Assembly: GCA_022575985.1 (NCBI GenBank)
Contig: JAKSXM010000156.1
Coordinates: 1,984,001-2,048,000 of the forward strand
Length of the DNA stretch: 64,000 nt
Direction: 5' to 3'
From: Anagrus nilaparvatae
Lineage: Eukaryota > Arthropoda > Insecta > Hymenoptera > Mymaridae
Under the pieces are notes generated by a model that saw only the letters and a list, made by a program, of their open reading frames with translations, was not told the origin of the DNA and did no database searches. Below, piece by piece: positions 47,960-60,399 of the stretch. Position 1 is the first letter of the stretch; each line of letters opens with the position of its first letter. A program made the position numbers and the translations under genes.

Positions 47960-48525
47960 TATTTTGCATAAAATCTAACATTTTCTTTCAATAAAAAAAA
48001 AAAAATGTTTAACTACATCAGTTGACACGAAATAATTCATATAAGGGTTATATATCTTTACTTTAAACAGTAATCATGATGAAAATACTTTCTTACCACA
48101 CTGCATCTAAAACTTTTCTTAACTTATCTTCATTTTAAAATTTGTAATTTCACTCTTTATTTTTTTTAATCAGGACAGAGTACGTATTTATTTACATAAT
48201 AATGAAAAAAAAAAGGATTTTTAAATCTTTTACAAACGAAAGATTAAACTTATTTTAAATCAACAAATGCGCTACTTTCATTTTGTAACCTTTATAAATA
48301 AATTAATTTCTTTAATCGTATTTTTAAATTAAAAAAAGCTTTTTAAATAATCAATTTTAAATTTGCTCATTTATTTTTCACGATGCATGTGTACTATTCT
48401 ACAAATTATATAAGATAATAAATAACAATGATTTACAATTATTTATAATTTTTTGAGATTTAAATTTAAGATACCGTGTTTCAATAAATTATGTAAATTA
48501 CATTAGATAATATTTGGTTGATTGT
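47960..48525. other. no gene recognised
   Basis: AT-rich sequence without notable repeats, frames or promoter boxes. Confidence 0.4.
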
Positions 48526-48599
48526 AACTCTCTCTACCTCTAATACTCCAGTAATAATGCGGAAGGTGGTATGAAATTGCGTACTGACTTGAGGGAAGG

Positions 48600-48752
48600 T
48601 CCACAACTTTTTTAAGTCGCCGAATCCGGTCCAAGCAAAAGAAAATTAAGGGGGAAGCCACTTAAATCAGTAAAAACTAGGTTTTTTTGCCATCTTCTGT
48701 GTCCACAGCCAAAATTGTTAAATAAATATTGTATTGTATTGTATTTGTTTAT
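48600..48752 (+). mobile_element. probable LINE 3' end with (TATTG)n tail
   Basis: Ends TTGTTAAATAAATATTGTAT then TGTATTGTATT. A short tandem tail after a moderately GC-rich stretch is typical of Jockey/R1-group 3' ends. No ORF is left; sequence beyond (48760-48860) is unclassified. Confidence 0.5.
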
Positions 48753-49121
48753 CCTCCATACTAAAGTCCCATACGGGCACTGTTGATAGAGGTCGCCAAC
48801 AATTACAACTGCAGTCACACCACCGCACTGTTTTAATTTATTTCTCAAAGGAACCGCTATATATACAGATATACAACGAATTCCTTCTTGAAACTGTTAT
48901 TTTTATCTATTCAAAATCAGGGATGTGATTGCACTTTTTGCAACTGAAGGAGAGCTGTAGGATTAATAAGGTCGGGATAGTTTGTGTTTGGATGTAGGAC
49001 TAGTTGCGTCAGCAGCCGACTTCAAGGTGTTTGGGTACTTAACTATGCATTCGCCGAGACAGAAGGGAAACTGCTGAAAACCTTCTGTATAGTTAAGCCG
49101 GCTGTGTTTTTCCTCATAATG

Positions 49122-49123
<2 letters not shown>

Positions 49124-49155
<32 letters not shown>

Positions 49156-49312
49156 GCCTTATGATGTAAAACACATCCTGAGTGTGATGGAAATAATTTT
49201 AAGAGTTTTTTTTTAAAAAAACACTTAAAATTATTATTGGCGGCAGCGGGATTTGAACCCGGGACCCTTAGGACGCCAGGCACAAACGCTAACCCCAGAG
49301 CCATACACCGCT
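49124..49312 (-). mobile_element. tRNA-derived SINE
   Basis: On the minus strand: a tRNA-like head with TGGCTCTGGGGTTAGCG (A-box-like) and GGTTCAAATCC (B box, 49250-49260), GCGG/CCGC acceptor-like pairing, an AT-rich body and a ~30-nt poly(A) tail, seen as T at 49124-49153. About 190 bp. No clear target duplication was found. The sequence 48960-49123 beyond the tail is moderately GC-rich and may be another old repeat. Confidence 0.8.
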
Positions 49313-49489
49313 CTTGGTTAAATAAATATCATTATTTAGATTCATTAAAAAATTATAAGGTTTACTAGATAATGTATCAAATTTATAGGTTATTGAGGAG
49401 ATGAAATCTACCCCCAATCTAAGAAAAGTTTGAATAAATACGTTGTGATTTTTTTGTACCATTGTTTTGTTTAAATGTTTCATTAAATT

Positions 49490-49970
49490 TTGACGATAAT
49501 AATCAATCTTATTTATCCTTATCCAGGGGGTCGAGGATGTGTTAAAAAAAAATTAACCCTAAATGTTGAAATACTGAAAATAACGTTATAAAAATTTTCT
49601 TTCTTCAAACTTTTCGATTTGTAACTGAAAAACTAGCAAAATTTATTTAGGAGTAGTTTTAGTCCGCTAAAATTTGCCCAAATAACCCACATTTGACGCA
49701 TTATCTAGTAAATCTAATAATTTATTAAATAATCTTAAAAAAATGAATTAACTGTAGTATAAAATATTTCAAAAAAACCCTTAGTAAGGGGTAGTTTTTG
49801 CTGATTTAAGAGTCCTCTTTTATTTTCCAAGATCTCGAATTCGGATTCAGCGACCCAAAAAACTTACAGTAAACCTTTTCTTAAGCTGATACGAGATTTC
49901 AGCTTAGTTAGCTTCGGTTAACACATTCCATGCATTTAGGTTGTGCTTACATAAACCGGTTATAAGTTTT
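49490..49970 (-). repeat. inverted copy of the 27.8-28.5 kb repeat
   Basis: 49833-49865 is the complement of the GTCGCTGAATCCGAATTCGA block, and 49920-49965 the complement of CTTATAACCGG...ACAACCTAAATGCATGGAA at 28498-28550. Diverged, non-coding. Confidence 0.6.
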
Positions 49971-49974
49971 ATTA

Positions 49975-52900
49975 TTTTTGCCAGAATTCTTCTGCAAAAA
50001 AATCCAAATATTTCCTTCCCGCAAGTTGATCTAACGTAATTTATGAGTGAACTCTTATCTAGTAATTTTACGATAAAGCAGTAAATTTTTGAACAATTAA
50101 AAAACCTATAGATTTATAAAATTTACCATGGAATTTCGTTAGTTAGAAAGTCAAGAGAATGAGACTAAAATTCAAATTATTGAGAAATTCAAAGTATTTT
50201 CCTAAATATTTAAAGTACAAGGTACCTAAGAGAATGTTCAAATTATCGAGATTTTACTGTATATATTTAAAATGTTTTCTTACAACAACAAAGTATTTTT
50301 ATCTTGATCCACCCTTTTCATGTAAGTAGTTTAACAAAATTAAAAAGTTAAAGACACATTATAGAAATTTACTTTATAAATTCGTAATGCTCTATTTTTT
50401 TCTTTGTTTTTTCTTTTTTCACAAATCTTTCTAAAATAAATATTACACTAAAAAAATTAAAAACAAAAAATCTATTTATAAAAGTTATCAAAACTTTTTA
50501 TATATAATTTAAACTTTTAATTTTTTTTTTCTTGTTGATAAAAATTATATTTTATATTTATCCAAAATAAATAACCATTATTTGTACTATTAGTTTGAAA
50601 ATCAATTTCATTACTGTAGTTTTACTTTTAAGTTTAAGTTTAAAATAAAAAAAGTTTTTTTAAAAGCTATAAAATATATAAAAAAAACTTGTAAAGAAAA
50701 TATTTCATATATATAAATCACTTGTCAATTACGGTTATTCCTACAAGATGTTTTTAACTTAACTTTTATACTTTTTTTTATAAAACAATGTTGTTTTTGT
50801 TATTTTTTTTTTATTGCAAAATGTATTAAGCTAATGATACAATTTATTTTTCCTTTTTGTATAGACTGTTCCAATTAATTTTTACAATCTTTTAAAGTAA
50901 TTTTTATTCCACCCCTTTTTTAGGACAAATTTCGCACTAGTAACTTAATAAAATCAAAATTCTATTTAGTAAATCTGAAACCTGAGTACGTAAATAACTG
51001 ATAAAAAAAATTTTTTTTGAAAATTATCCTTCACAACAAAATATTTTAAAATTTATAAACTCATAATAATAAGTACAGAAATTCAAGTAAAAGTTTTTTA
51101 AATTTCGATAAAATACTGTTTGTTATTTAAAACAAGAATTTTATGTTAATTAACAAACATTTGCACAAATTTGTAGTTTCTAAGAAAATCAGAGTCAAGA
51201 ATGTCACGAAAATTAAATAGCTTTAAGCCGATTCTATATTCCAAATGTTAATAAAAGCTCTCTAAGAACTTAAATTAACTAAATAAATACTTTGATTTAT
51301 TACATGAGCATTAATTTTCTTGTACTTATTTACTATGTTTGCTGGAATAATTTTTCTTAAATTGTAAGTGCAGAAAATGTTTTTTTTTTTTAATTTTAAG
51401 AAGAAAACATTTTTATAACGCAACTACCTAGTTATCCATTTCAATTTACGGTAAAAGAAATTTATCATTTAGGATTATAAGCATTTATAAAAATGGATTG
51501 TTTTCCATTTCTTGCAGTTAATATATCCGAATATAAAATCGATAAAACGAATTTATAATATATTAAAATTTTTTGAAGGGGTATTTTTTTAATTTTTAAG
51601 GATGTTACCACAGTTTTTGAGATTCTGGACCCCGATTTTCAGAATTAGTGACCCCAAAAACATTTGTTATACGAAATTTGTAGCCTTACATTAGTTCAAA
51701 TAGCAGTTTGCTCCATTTCCATGGATTTTTCTTCGCCAAACTAACGATATCTCTGAAACAGATTTTGTTCATTACAAAATAATTCCAATAATTCTAAAAT
51801 ACTTTAAACAAACGCGAGAAATTATAACCTACTTACAATTGTCAAATAACGCTGTTTTGGATGAGGACAGCAGGTTTACTGTAATTATTATAAAAAAACG
51901 TTGCCAAATTATTGCACTACGGTATCTCAAGCAATGACAAATATTCATATGAGTTGAAAGTTTTTACCATTTTATGTATCATATCTGAAAACTTTCAAAA
52001 TAAAAACAAAATAAAAATAATGGAGTCCTTTTAGGTAGATTTTTTGGAAAAAATTTGTTTAGAATAATTCATGGAAAAAAATTACAATTTAAAAAAAATG
52101 TTTACAAAAAAATGTTGTATCAAAGAACTTTTTAATTTATGTATAAAGGAAGTTTTATAATTAAAAATGAATGGCTTTACATCACATATTATATGAAATG
52201 AACGAAAATTTTAATTTTTATTTGGTAAAAATTTTTTAAATTAAAACAAGTACCTTTTTAATTAAATTTACATTTTTAATTATTTAGTGAAATACATTCA
52301 TAAATATAAAAAAATTTTTAAATACAATTCTATATTAGCCTGGCGTTTAAAAAAATAGTTTAAGTTTCTATTATTGGAACGCCAATTATCAATACAAGAA
52401 GATTCTTAAATCAGAAAATTTGCTTTTTCTTATGAAATAAAAGTAATTATTGTTATTTGAATATTTTTAGTCTTTTCTTTCACTTACAAAAATTCATTCC
52501 AAAAGAGTCAGTTCTGTCAAATCGACTTAGGACTTTTCATTATATTTAAATTAAAGCTAAATTTTCATAAGAAAGTTGCAGTTGCACTAATTTTTAATTA
52601 ATTTTACAAATTTTCATTATAAAAAATTTTTAAAAAGTCAAATGAAAGATATAAAAAATGACCTTCTCTTCATCTCTTTAAACAAAAAAATGCAGATGAA
52701 CCATTTTTAATTTTACTAAATAAACATATATTAAAAAAATTTTTTTATAATTAGTAGAATCATTAAAAAAAAAAATTATATGAATAGATGAAAAAAAAAT
52801 ATTTTTTTTTAATACATAATACATTATGCTCTATATATAATATCCTTTTCAAATATGATGAGTTAACAAAATTTTTTTTTCTTCTTTTATATAAATAATT

Positions 52901-53230
52901 TTATCTCTTAAACTTTATGTAATATTCATTTTTAGTTATAGTAGTACAACTAGGTAGTTAAAATATAATTTTTTTTTTTATGATCTGTCTTTTCTTTTTT
53001 TTTTTTTAATTCAATAATATAAAGAGAATGAATAATAGGTTAATAATTATATGAATAGAATATTACGTTAAACCATTGTGGTTAATTTTAATGAAAGCAT
53101 AAATAAGTAAAGTTAACTTTTGAATACTTTTTTTGTGTTCACATGAATCTTCATGAATAAAAAAGTTATAGTTTTAAAAAGAAATGATTAATAGACTGTT
53201 AACCGTTTTACAATATTTTACTTTATGAAG
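49975..53230. other. AT-rich DNA, no gene recognised
   Basis: Very AT-rich with poly(A)/poly(T) runs. 51575-51700 is another inverted member of the dispersed family (GACCCCGATTTTCAGAATTA, GTGACCCC). No reading frame, splice pair or RNA gene that I can support. Confidence 0.5.
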
Positions 53231-53239
53231 TTTTTAAAT

Positions 53240-53460
53240 GGGTAAATTTAAATGAAGTGTGTATGAAATGTATGTTCGAGCCTTCAAAACTGCCTCAAAG
53301 TGTTTTTTTTTTCTGAAAGCAATACCAAAAATAAGTCACCAGCCTAATTTCTAGAACAAAAGCCTCCCAGAACGAAATTTTAATTATTGGTAGCCATTTT
53401 TGTGTTTTGGACTCTTATAAAAAAAGTAAGAAAAATAAGGGATAATTTTATAAGCTTTTA
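53240..53460 (+). repeat. single diverged arm of the 13.9-16 kb foldback family
   Basis: GGGTAAATTTAAATGAAGTG, CGAGCCTTCAAAACTGCCTC and GCCATTTTTGTGTTTTGGAC match 13950-14120 at lower identity. No matching inverted arm was found nearby. 53550-53600 (CCTATATGGGCCTCTAGGGG) is unclassified. Confidence 0.65.
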
Positions 53461-53469
53461 TAAGGCTCT

Positions 53470-55570
53470 AAATGAAAAAAAGATGTTTTTGGTAGTAACT
53501 TCCATTTTTTTATTGTTTATTATGGGGGATGACTTTTGTAAATTATTTGAGATTTTGGGTCCCATAGACCTATATGGGCCTCTAGGGGCCGTTGTTCGTG
53601 CGTAATGCTAATACTAGATGAAAAATATGTCTGTAGGGCCCAAAATTTCAAAGAATCACTAACAGAATTTTATTACACCAATATCAAATAAGAAAAAGTA
53701 GTACCTACCAAAAATATTTTTTTTATTTATTTTGAGCTTTAAAAAAAGCCCTATTGGACCCGTTAACAAAAATATTAGTATACCTAACAAAAATATCTTT
53801 TTTTTTATTTTCAGTTTTAAAATTTTTATCTGAGCTTGAATAATCAAACTAGAAAACATAATTTAAAAAGTTTTATTAGAATACTGTTTATTTATTTGAT
53901 ATTTTCATACCTGTGAAAATTAAACGGGTTTATACTACCCTTTACATTTATAAATATTTATAATTTGATTGGTCCTGTAATTATTATGTATATATTGATA
54001 GTTGTACTCTGAAATCAAAATTTTGAAAGTTAAAATTTTTATAATTTGGAAACTGTAAATAAACATATAACAGGTATGATTAGGTTTTCACATTTTATTC
54101 ATAGAAGTTAATGTTAGAAGCTAAAATTTAAATACAATTCTAATTAACCAAAAAAGACATAAAGTAATATTGTCTTCTACATAAAATAAAATAAAATAAT
54201 TATTAACAAAAAAAAACAAAAAAATATAAAAATAATAATCTAAACGAATCCAACTATAAAAATGCTTTATTTAAAAAAATTAATTTATATACCAGAAAAA
54301 GTTAAAATGTATATTATATCGTAAACTTTTTTTTAAATTCTTAAACTTTTATCTGTATTCTATAAAAAAAAAAATTGTAATGCTCCTTCTAATTTATATA
54401 TTTTTTATTTAAAAACCAAAGAAAATAAAAAAAGTTTAAGAAGAAGAAAAAAAATGACTTTATAAATCTTAATGAAATGGCGCTTATAAATAAAACTTTT
54501 TTTTCTTTCTATTTTGTAGACTTAGAGTGATATAAAAGAATTTAAAATGTTTACTTATTTAAGAAGTTTTTAATTAATCTAGTCTCTCTTTTTTTCTTAT
54601 ATTTTTATATTAGTTCGTACTATACCTACTTTTTTTTTCTTTAAACTTTTTCAATTTTATTTCATTAATTTCTAAAAAGTAAAAATTTTTCTTCCCATTT
54701 TTTAAATATAGTATTTTGTAATTAAGAAATATCAAAAAAACAAAAAATGTATAGAAAATTGATTACATATTAAAAAAAGAAGAAGTTTTTTAATGAACAT
54801 AAAAAAGTGCAAATATAGATAAAAAATATTGTGTAAAAAGAAGTAACTTTTTTTTTGCAGTACAATGACGAAAAAAAAAAGATGTTGAATATAAAAAAAA
54901 AAATACTGTGACATACACGTTTTACCATATTGAAGTTATAAATAGAAAATGTAAATTACAATAGAAGGAAAAAAGGTAGGTATACGAATGTTGGACTAAA
55001 GAATTGTAAATTGGGGTTAGTGTTTGAATAAAAAAGACCCAGGAAAAATCTAGTGGTATTGAATAACTTTTCTATATATTTATGTATAAATTCAAGAATA
55101 CTAGTTTTCAAACTATGAAAACTTATATATTAGCTTGGAACTGACTTTGGAATTGCGGCGTATGCATTTAAGCATAGAAAATTGCATTAAATTATTAGAT
55201 ATTAAAAACATAACACATACAAAAGTTCAATCATTATTTTATAAATTTTAAGCTTGGTTGGAAGCTCGATGCGAGTTTCTAACATATAGAAACAAATACA
55301 AATTAAGTAAAATGTTAACTAATACACGCAAATAAAATTAATATAAAAATTATAGAAAAAATAGGGACAAAAGAGTTCCCACTTATTAAAATTAAAATAT
55401 TAATTATAAATTTAAATGAGTTCATTACGCAACTATCATAAGAGAGGGAACACCGGGGCCTCGCGAAATCGAGGTAACCTAATAAATCGAAAACAGAACT
55501 TTTGACACTTGGGGAATAGATACATTGGGGAAATAGCTCTCTTAAGAGCAAGTTAAAAATATAAAGGACT
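53470..55570. other. AT-rich DNA, no gene recognised
   Basis: Poly(A)/poly(T)-rich. 55445-55560 is locally GC-richer (GGGGCCTCGCGAAATCGAGG) with a short hairpin (CCTCGCGAAATCGAGG). Open frames of 60-80 codons are Phe/Lys-rich chance frames. Confidence 0.4.
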
Positions 55571-55627
55571 CGTGTCGCGTCTCTCTCTAATTATATGTGA
55601 AATGAACTTAGAATAATTTTTATATTT

Positions 55628-56626
55628 GGGCATATCCATTACTTTTCACACAAAAGTGTGCGCACCTATGACTCCGAGTGGGCTCAAGGGTGGTTTGAGG
55701 TAATAAAAAACTCAGCCAGCCAAAATTTCAGCCATTTTGCAGGACGGGTTGCCGAGATACAAGCTCTAAAAGGTCCAAAAATAGCTGTTTTTAGCCAATT
55801 TTCAAAAATTTACTGGGCTTCAAGGATTAGTCCAAAAAACATCCGGCTGATTTCATTTTTTTCCTTGAACTTTCAACTTTTAAAATTTCAAAAAATTTCA
55901 AGGAGTTGATTCTTACAGGCATTGATTAACATATAGGATCCATTTTATTGAAAAAAGCTGATTTTTGAATTTAAATTGTGACTCAGCATCATTAGCTTAA
56001 GACTTCCGGTTAAAAACTTAAACGTTAAAAAACCTCATCAGGGAAATCTGCGAAATTTTTCTCTGAGCACTTTAAGGACTAAAAATTTCAGGAAAACTTC
56101 TTTTAATATTAAAAAAAATTCCCTGAAAATTTGGGCGATAGTATTGGCTTTTGTTCGTAGATATAAGACTCTGAAAATGTGGAATAATTGGACCAATATT
56201 GGCAAAAGTTAAGGGGTCAGCAAAAAATTTTTTTTTATCAATATTCGAATAGCCAGAAAAAAATAAGATCATTTTAAAAAAAAATTTTTATTTTTGACCG
56301 ACAAATAAGCAAGTTATCATTTTAATATTATTTAAAAATTTTCCAAAAATTCCAGTTTTAGGGTCATTATACAGTATTTTAACTTTAAATAACGATGACT
56401 CGCTTATTTGTCAGTGAAAAATAAAAAAAAATTTTTTTAATCGTCGAATTTTTTCCTGACTATTTGAATATTTACAACAACAAAAACTTTTTATATGCAA
56501 AATTTATTTTTTTTTGGCAAATTACTTTAGAACTTACTTTAGTTTGTCAATGTATTAGGGTAGTTTCTGCCCCAAAAAAAAGTCATAGGTGAGCACACTT
56601 TTGTATGAAAAGTAATGGATATGTCC
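55628..56626. mobile_element. non-autonomous element with ~45 bp inverted ends
   Basis: GGGCATATCCATTACTTTTC and GTGTGCGCACCTATGACT at the left, complement AGTCATAGGTGAGCACAC and AAAGTAATGGATATGTCC at the right. ATTT flanks both ends (55624-55627, 56627-56630). An inner palindrome (GACCGACAAATAAGC near 56300, inverted near 56405) adds structure. The 83-codon frame starting inside the left end is not conserved-looking. Confidence 0.8.
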
Positions 56627-56994
56627 ATTTAAAATCGGAAAAGAAAAAGAACTAGAATATTTTTGTTAAAATTTTTATTTTAATTTAAGGGGACTTAGTC
56701 TCATTCTGTAAATTAAATTTTCGCGTTGAATTAAAATAACTAATATTTATTTTCAAATTTATTTTGTGTTAAAATTTCCAATATTAATTTCCTTTATTCA
56801 AATAAAATTCATATATTGAAACAAACTCGATATCGTTAAATAATTAAAGTCCTAAAAATCTATTCAACTAGTTTGGTAATGGTTAATGGGAATTAATTTT
56901 ATTTTTCTTTTTTTTTTATAATACGATCAAATTTTATTTTTTCTTTTTTTTATAATATACGTTCAATTAAATAATTATATTAAATTCACTAAAA

Positions 56995-57420
56995 ATGGAT
57001 GCTATAAATAGGGGTTTATTGGATAGATGATTTTCTCTTTTAATTTGACCTTGAGGCTGTTGAAAGACCTTATCTGGAATAAAACCCTGAGAAGCGTCCA
57101 TTCTATATAACCACTATTAACATACTAACTTAATTTTAAACCAAGCGCATTAGATACTAACATTACTTGTAAATGATCGGGGAAAAGGCACGAAGTCCGG
57201 ATACCTCATCTTACAGTAAAGATAGAAACTATTAAGTACTTACTACAAACCAGTGGCATATGATTGTAGGAGAGCAAGGTGTCTCGAATTATATCTTGTC
57301 CTGGTCATATTGAAACAATAAACCTGTATAACTAAGTCGCATGAGAATTAATCCTCTTTTATTTACGGGACTAAAAAATTATTTAAAATAGATCATAACA
57401 AAAGTGAAGTTGTGACGATA
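56995..57420. other. higher-complexity stretch, possible small minus-strand frame
   Basis: Clearly less AT-rich than its surroundings. On the minus strand ATG at 57102 opens 44 codons (MDASQGFIPDKVFQQPQGQI ...) with balanced composition. No splice signals or homologue that I recognise. Could be a short gene, an exon, or a non-coding conserved element. Confidence 0.25.
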
Positions 57421-57429
57421 ATTCACTGT

Positions 57430-59600
57430 TATTTGGGTTAAGATTAGTGAAATATTGTGCCGTTTTAATCCGCGTAAACGAGCACGTCACAGAATGCTGT
57501 TTGGATTTTTAATTTGCATAGAAATTTAAATTTCCCAACTCATTTAATCATTTAAAAGTATTGTAATCGAGCACATAAAAATTACAATTTTTCTTATGTG
57601 ATCAAAAATTTTCTCCATAAGAGCCCATTTATTTGGTGGCAACACTTTTTGAAAATCTTATTTTAACTGGAACCTAAATTCACCTGTTGGTTAAAAATCC
57701 AAACGATTTTTTAAAATGACTGCCAGACTAGTATATATATATCTATTTGTATTAGCCCGATATTTTTACATGTTAGAATCGAAGTCCAAGCAATTACCAT
57801 TCGTTAATATTAGTTGAATATATATTGTAACTTATTTTTACTATATATATATATATTTTCAGCTTTTTTTTCAAATATATAAATTTAAGTTTAAAAAAAA
57901 AAGTTTTCCAGTTAAATTATTTTCAACGTCAGTTTTTTTTAGTGTAATAAATATTTGTAGGATAGTAAAAAATAGGAATTGAAATGCATTAGTTATTGTC
58001 TGATGTAGACTTATGTTTTTGAAGTTTTCTTTTTTTTAAGATAATCTAGATCATTTTTCGCTTAATCGAAATTACTTTATTTTACGCTCTTGGTTATATA
58101 TCAATTTGACTTATTTTTTTTAAAAGTCATTAATAAAAAGCATATCTTTGGAATCAAATCAAATGCATTTAGTTTAAATAACTTTTTCTCCAACTTTCGT
58201 AATTGATAAAAAGCTTTAATATTTCATATATTAAAAAACAAAAATATTTTACTTTATGATATTTTAAACTTTACTTTTTTAAATCCATTAATTATATTAC
58301 CTATAGACAAAAAAATAATAAAAATATTTTGTAATGCAGATAACAAAGAAATAATAATATAGAAATTTTTGGATTAGACTCATTTTTTCCAGTAATTTTT
58401 TTCAGTTTTGACATTTAGAAAACTGTTTTTTTTTTTAATAATATTGCCTGATAATGATAACGTGGTATTATAATACTCAAACTTCGAGGGTTCAGATTTG
58501 GTCCATGTGGGTTTTGGGGTCTAAGATCTTGATCAACGGATCAAGAATTTTGGTGATTTTTTTGTAAAAAATTAAGGCTTCATACTTATATTTACAAAAA
58601 ATACCCCTAAAATAGACACTTTAAGTTTAATACATAAAATTACCCCTTTTTAGAAGTAGTTTTGGCAAGTTTAAGGGTGTAGCCCTAATTTTGAATAGAA
58701 AAGGTCACGATTTTCGATCGACGATTATAGATCAATGATTGAAAAAAGTAAAATTTACAGTTGCACATTTATATTATTTTACAAATTAATAGATTATGTA
58801 TAAAAGCTAATTTTTAAAGGCCTGAAGTGAATAGTAAGATCAATAATTACATTTGCTAAATGCATAATTTTATTACCAAACCTTGGATGAAAATTATTTT
58901 AAATTTCATATAATTGCTAAAAAATATATTCGTATGTTATACAAGAGATATCGATAATAATAGATACATTTTGAAAAATTCACAGAAAAATTAAACAATA
59001 CCCCTGAATTGAATTTGGTTTCCCCGTGACACGTAAGCTTTCGTCAAAAAGAAGTGCAAGTGATTTTACAAGATATGTATCTTTGCACAGGGTAAAATTA
59101 TTACACTTTTTTAAAAACTCTGTGGATTTTCAAAAACAAAATCAAGAGTCGAATGAAGCTGGTACGGTCATTGTAACTAGAACAAAAATCTACACATTGT
59201 ACTATTAACTATATTCATATATTATGGTATTAGACTTAACTACAATCAAAATTAAAATAGCCAGGTAGGGTAGTCACAATAGCTTCTGCATATATTTAAG
59301 GTTCCTGGGAAATGCGAAAAATAATACAACCATGTGAAAGGATATAAAAAAAGATAAATTCTTCTTGAGCATAAAAAAATCAGAAGAAGTTTCTGCCATC
59401 CGATGGAAAGTTTCCGTTACCTTATATCTGCACAAGATACTTTTAAGTGGCGAAATCTACGCAAAAGGTTAAATAAAGGGACTAAATGGGAAATTCGTAA
59501 AAATTTCATTTTCCTGGCGCTTTACAGTAACACAATCCCACTGTACAATTCGAGCTACAATTTATTTCCTTATAGTTTATCTTATCTTACTACTATATAT
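57430..59600. other. no gene recognised; one dispersed-family member
   Basis: 58500-58730 carries TTTTGGGGTCTAAGATCTTG and GATCAACGGATCAAGAATTT, related to 28005-28040. Frames at 59026 and 59403 are short and lack motifs. Confidence 0.4.
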
Positions 59601-59604
59601 ATTT

Positions 59605-60385
59605 GAAAATTTATTTGTGTGTCTGTGTGTGTGTGTGTATTATCATCAGGGCCAAACCAGTGAACGAAATTATATAAAACCGGTGTCAAATTAAAGAAAA
59701 AATGTCCGCGAGTGACATAGGCCATAGTTTTGCGATTCAGCTATCGTACTTTTGGAGATATTCAATTTTTAGTGTTTTCTAACTTGATAAAATTTTTAAA
59801 AATTTTTAACAAAAAATAAAATATCTTGAGACAATAGAAAAATTTTACTGTCACACTTTGTAGTATTCGATTTGGCACCAATTCTTGCGTATTCTCCTAA
59901 ATTTTTATTCAAAACGGAGGTATCTTTAAAATTTTATAAAATATTTTTGAAGCTGGTCGGAAAATTTTTTTAAATTTTTTTACTTTTTGTGGTATTTATA
60001 ATCATCTATTTGTGGGTCTGTGTGTGTATGTGTTTCATCATCAGGGTCGAATCAATGTCAAAATGAAGTAACAAAATATAGAAAAATAGTCAGCGGGTGA
60101 CATAGGCCATAGTTTTGAAACTCAGTTACCGTACTTTTGGAGATATTCAATTTTTACTATTTTCGGAAAAAAAAATTTTTTTTGAAAATTTGATTAAAAA
60201 GTGAAATAACTTCTAAATATGATAAAATTTTACTGTCGAAATTGGTATTACTCGATTCGGCACTATTCTATACGTATTCAGATAAATTTGCATAAAAAAC
60301 GGACGCTTCTTTAAAAATGTGTAAAATTTTTTTGGAGTCTGAACATTTTTTTGATTTTTCAAAAAAAATTTTCGATAATTTGCAG
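59605..60385. repeat. two-unit tandem repeat, ~395 bp
   Basis: Both units start TTTGTGTGTCTGTGTGTG-like, then ATCATCAGGGCCAA/GTCGAA, GACATAGGCCATAGTTTTG, CGTACTTTTGGAGATATTCA, ATTCGATTTGGCAC and end in poly(A/T). The GT tract is part of each unit. Diverged, non-coding. Confidence 0.85.
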
Positions 60386-60399
60386 TAAAATAAAAAAAA

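Noticed and set aside
49240..49312. A functional tRNA gene on the minus strand
   Set aside because: It is followed by an AT-rich body and a poly(A) tail, and D/anticodon stems pair poorly; this is a SINE head.
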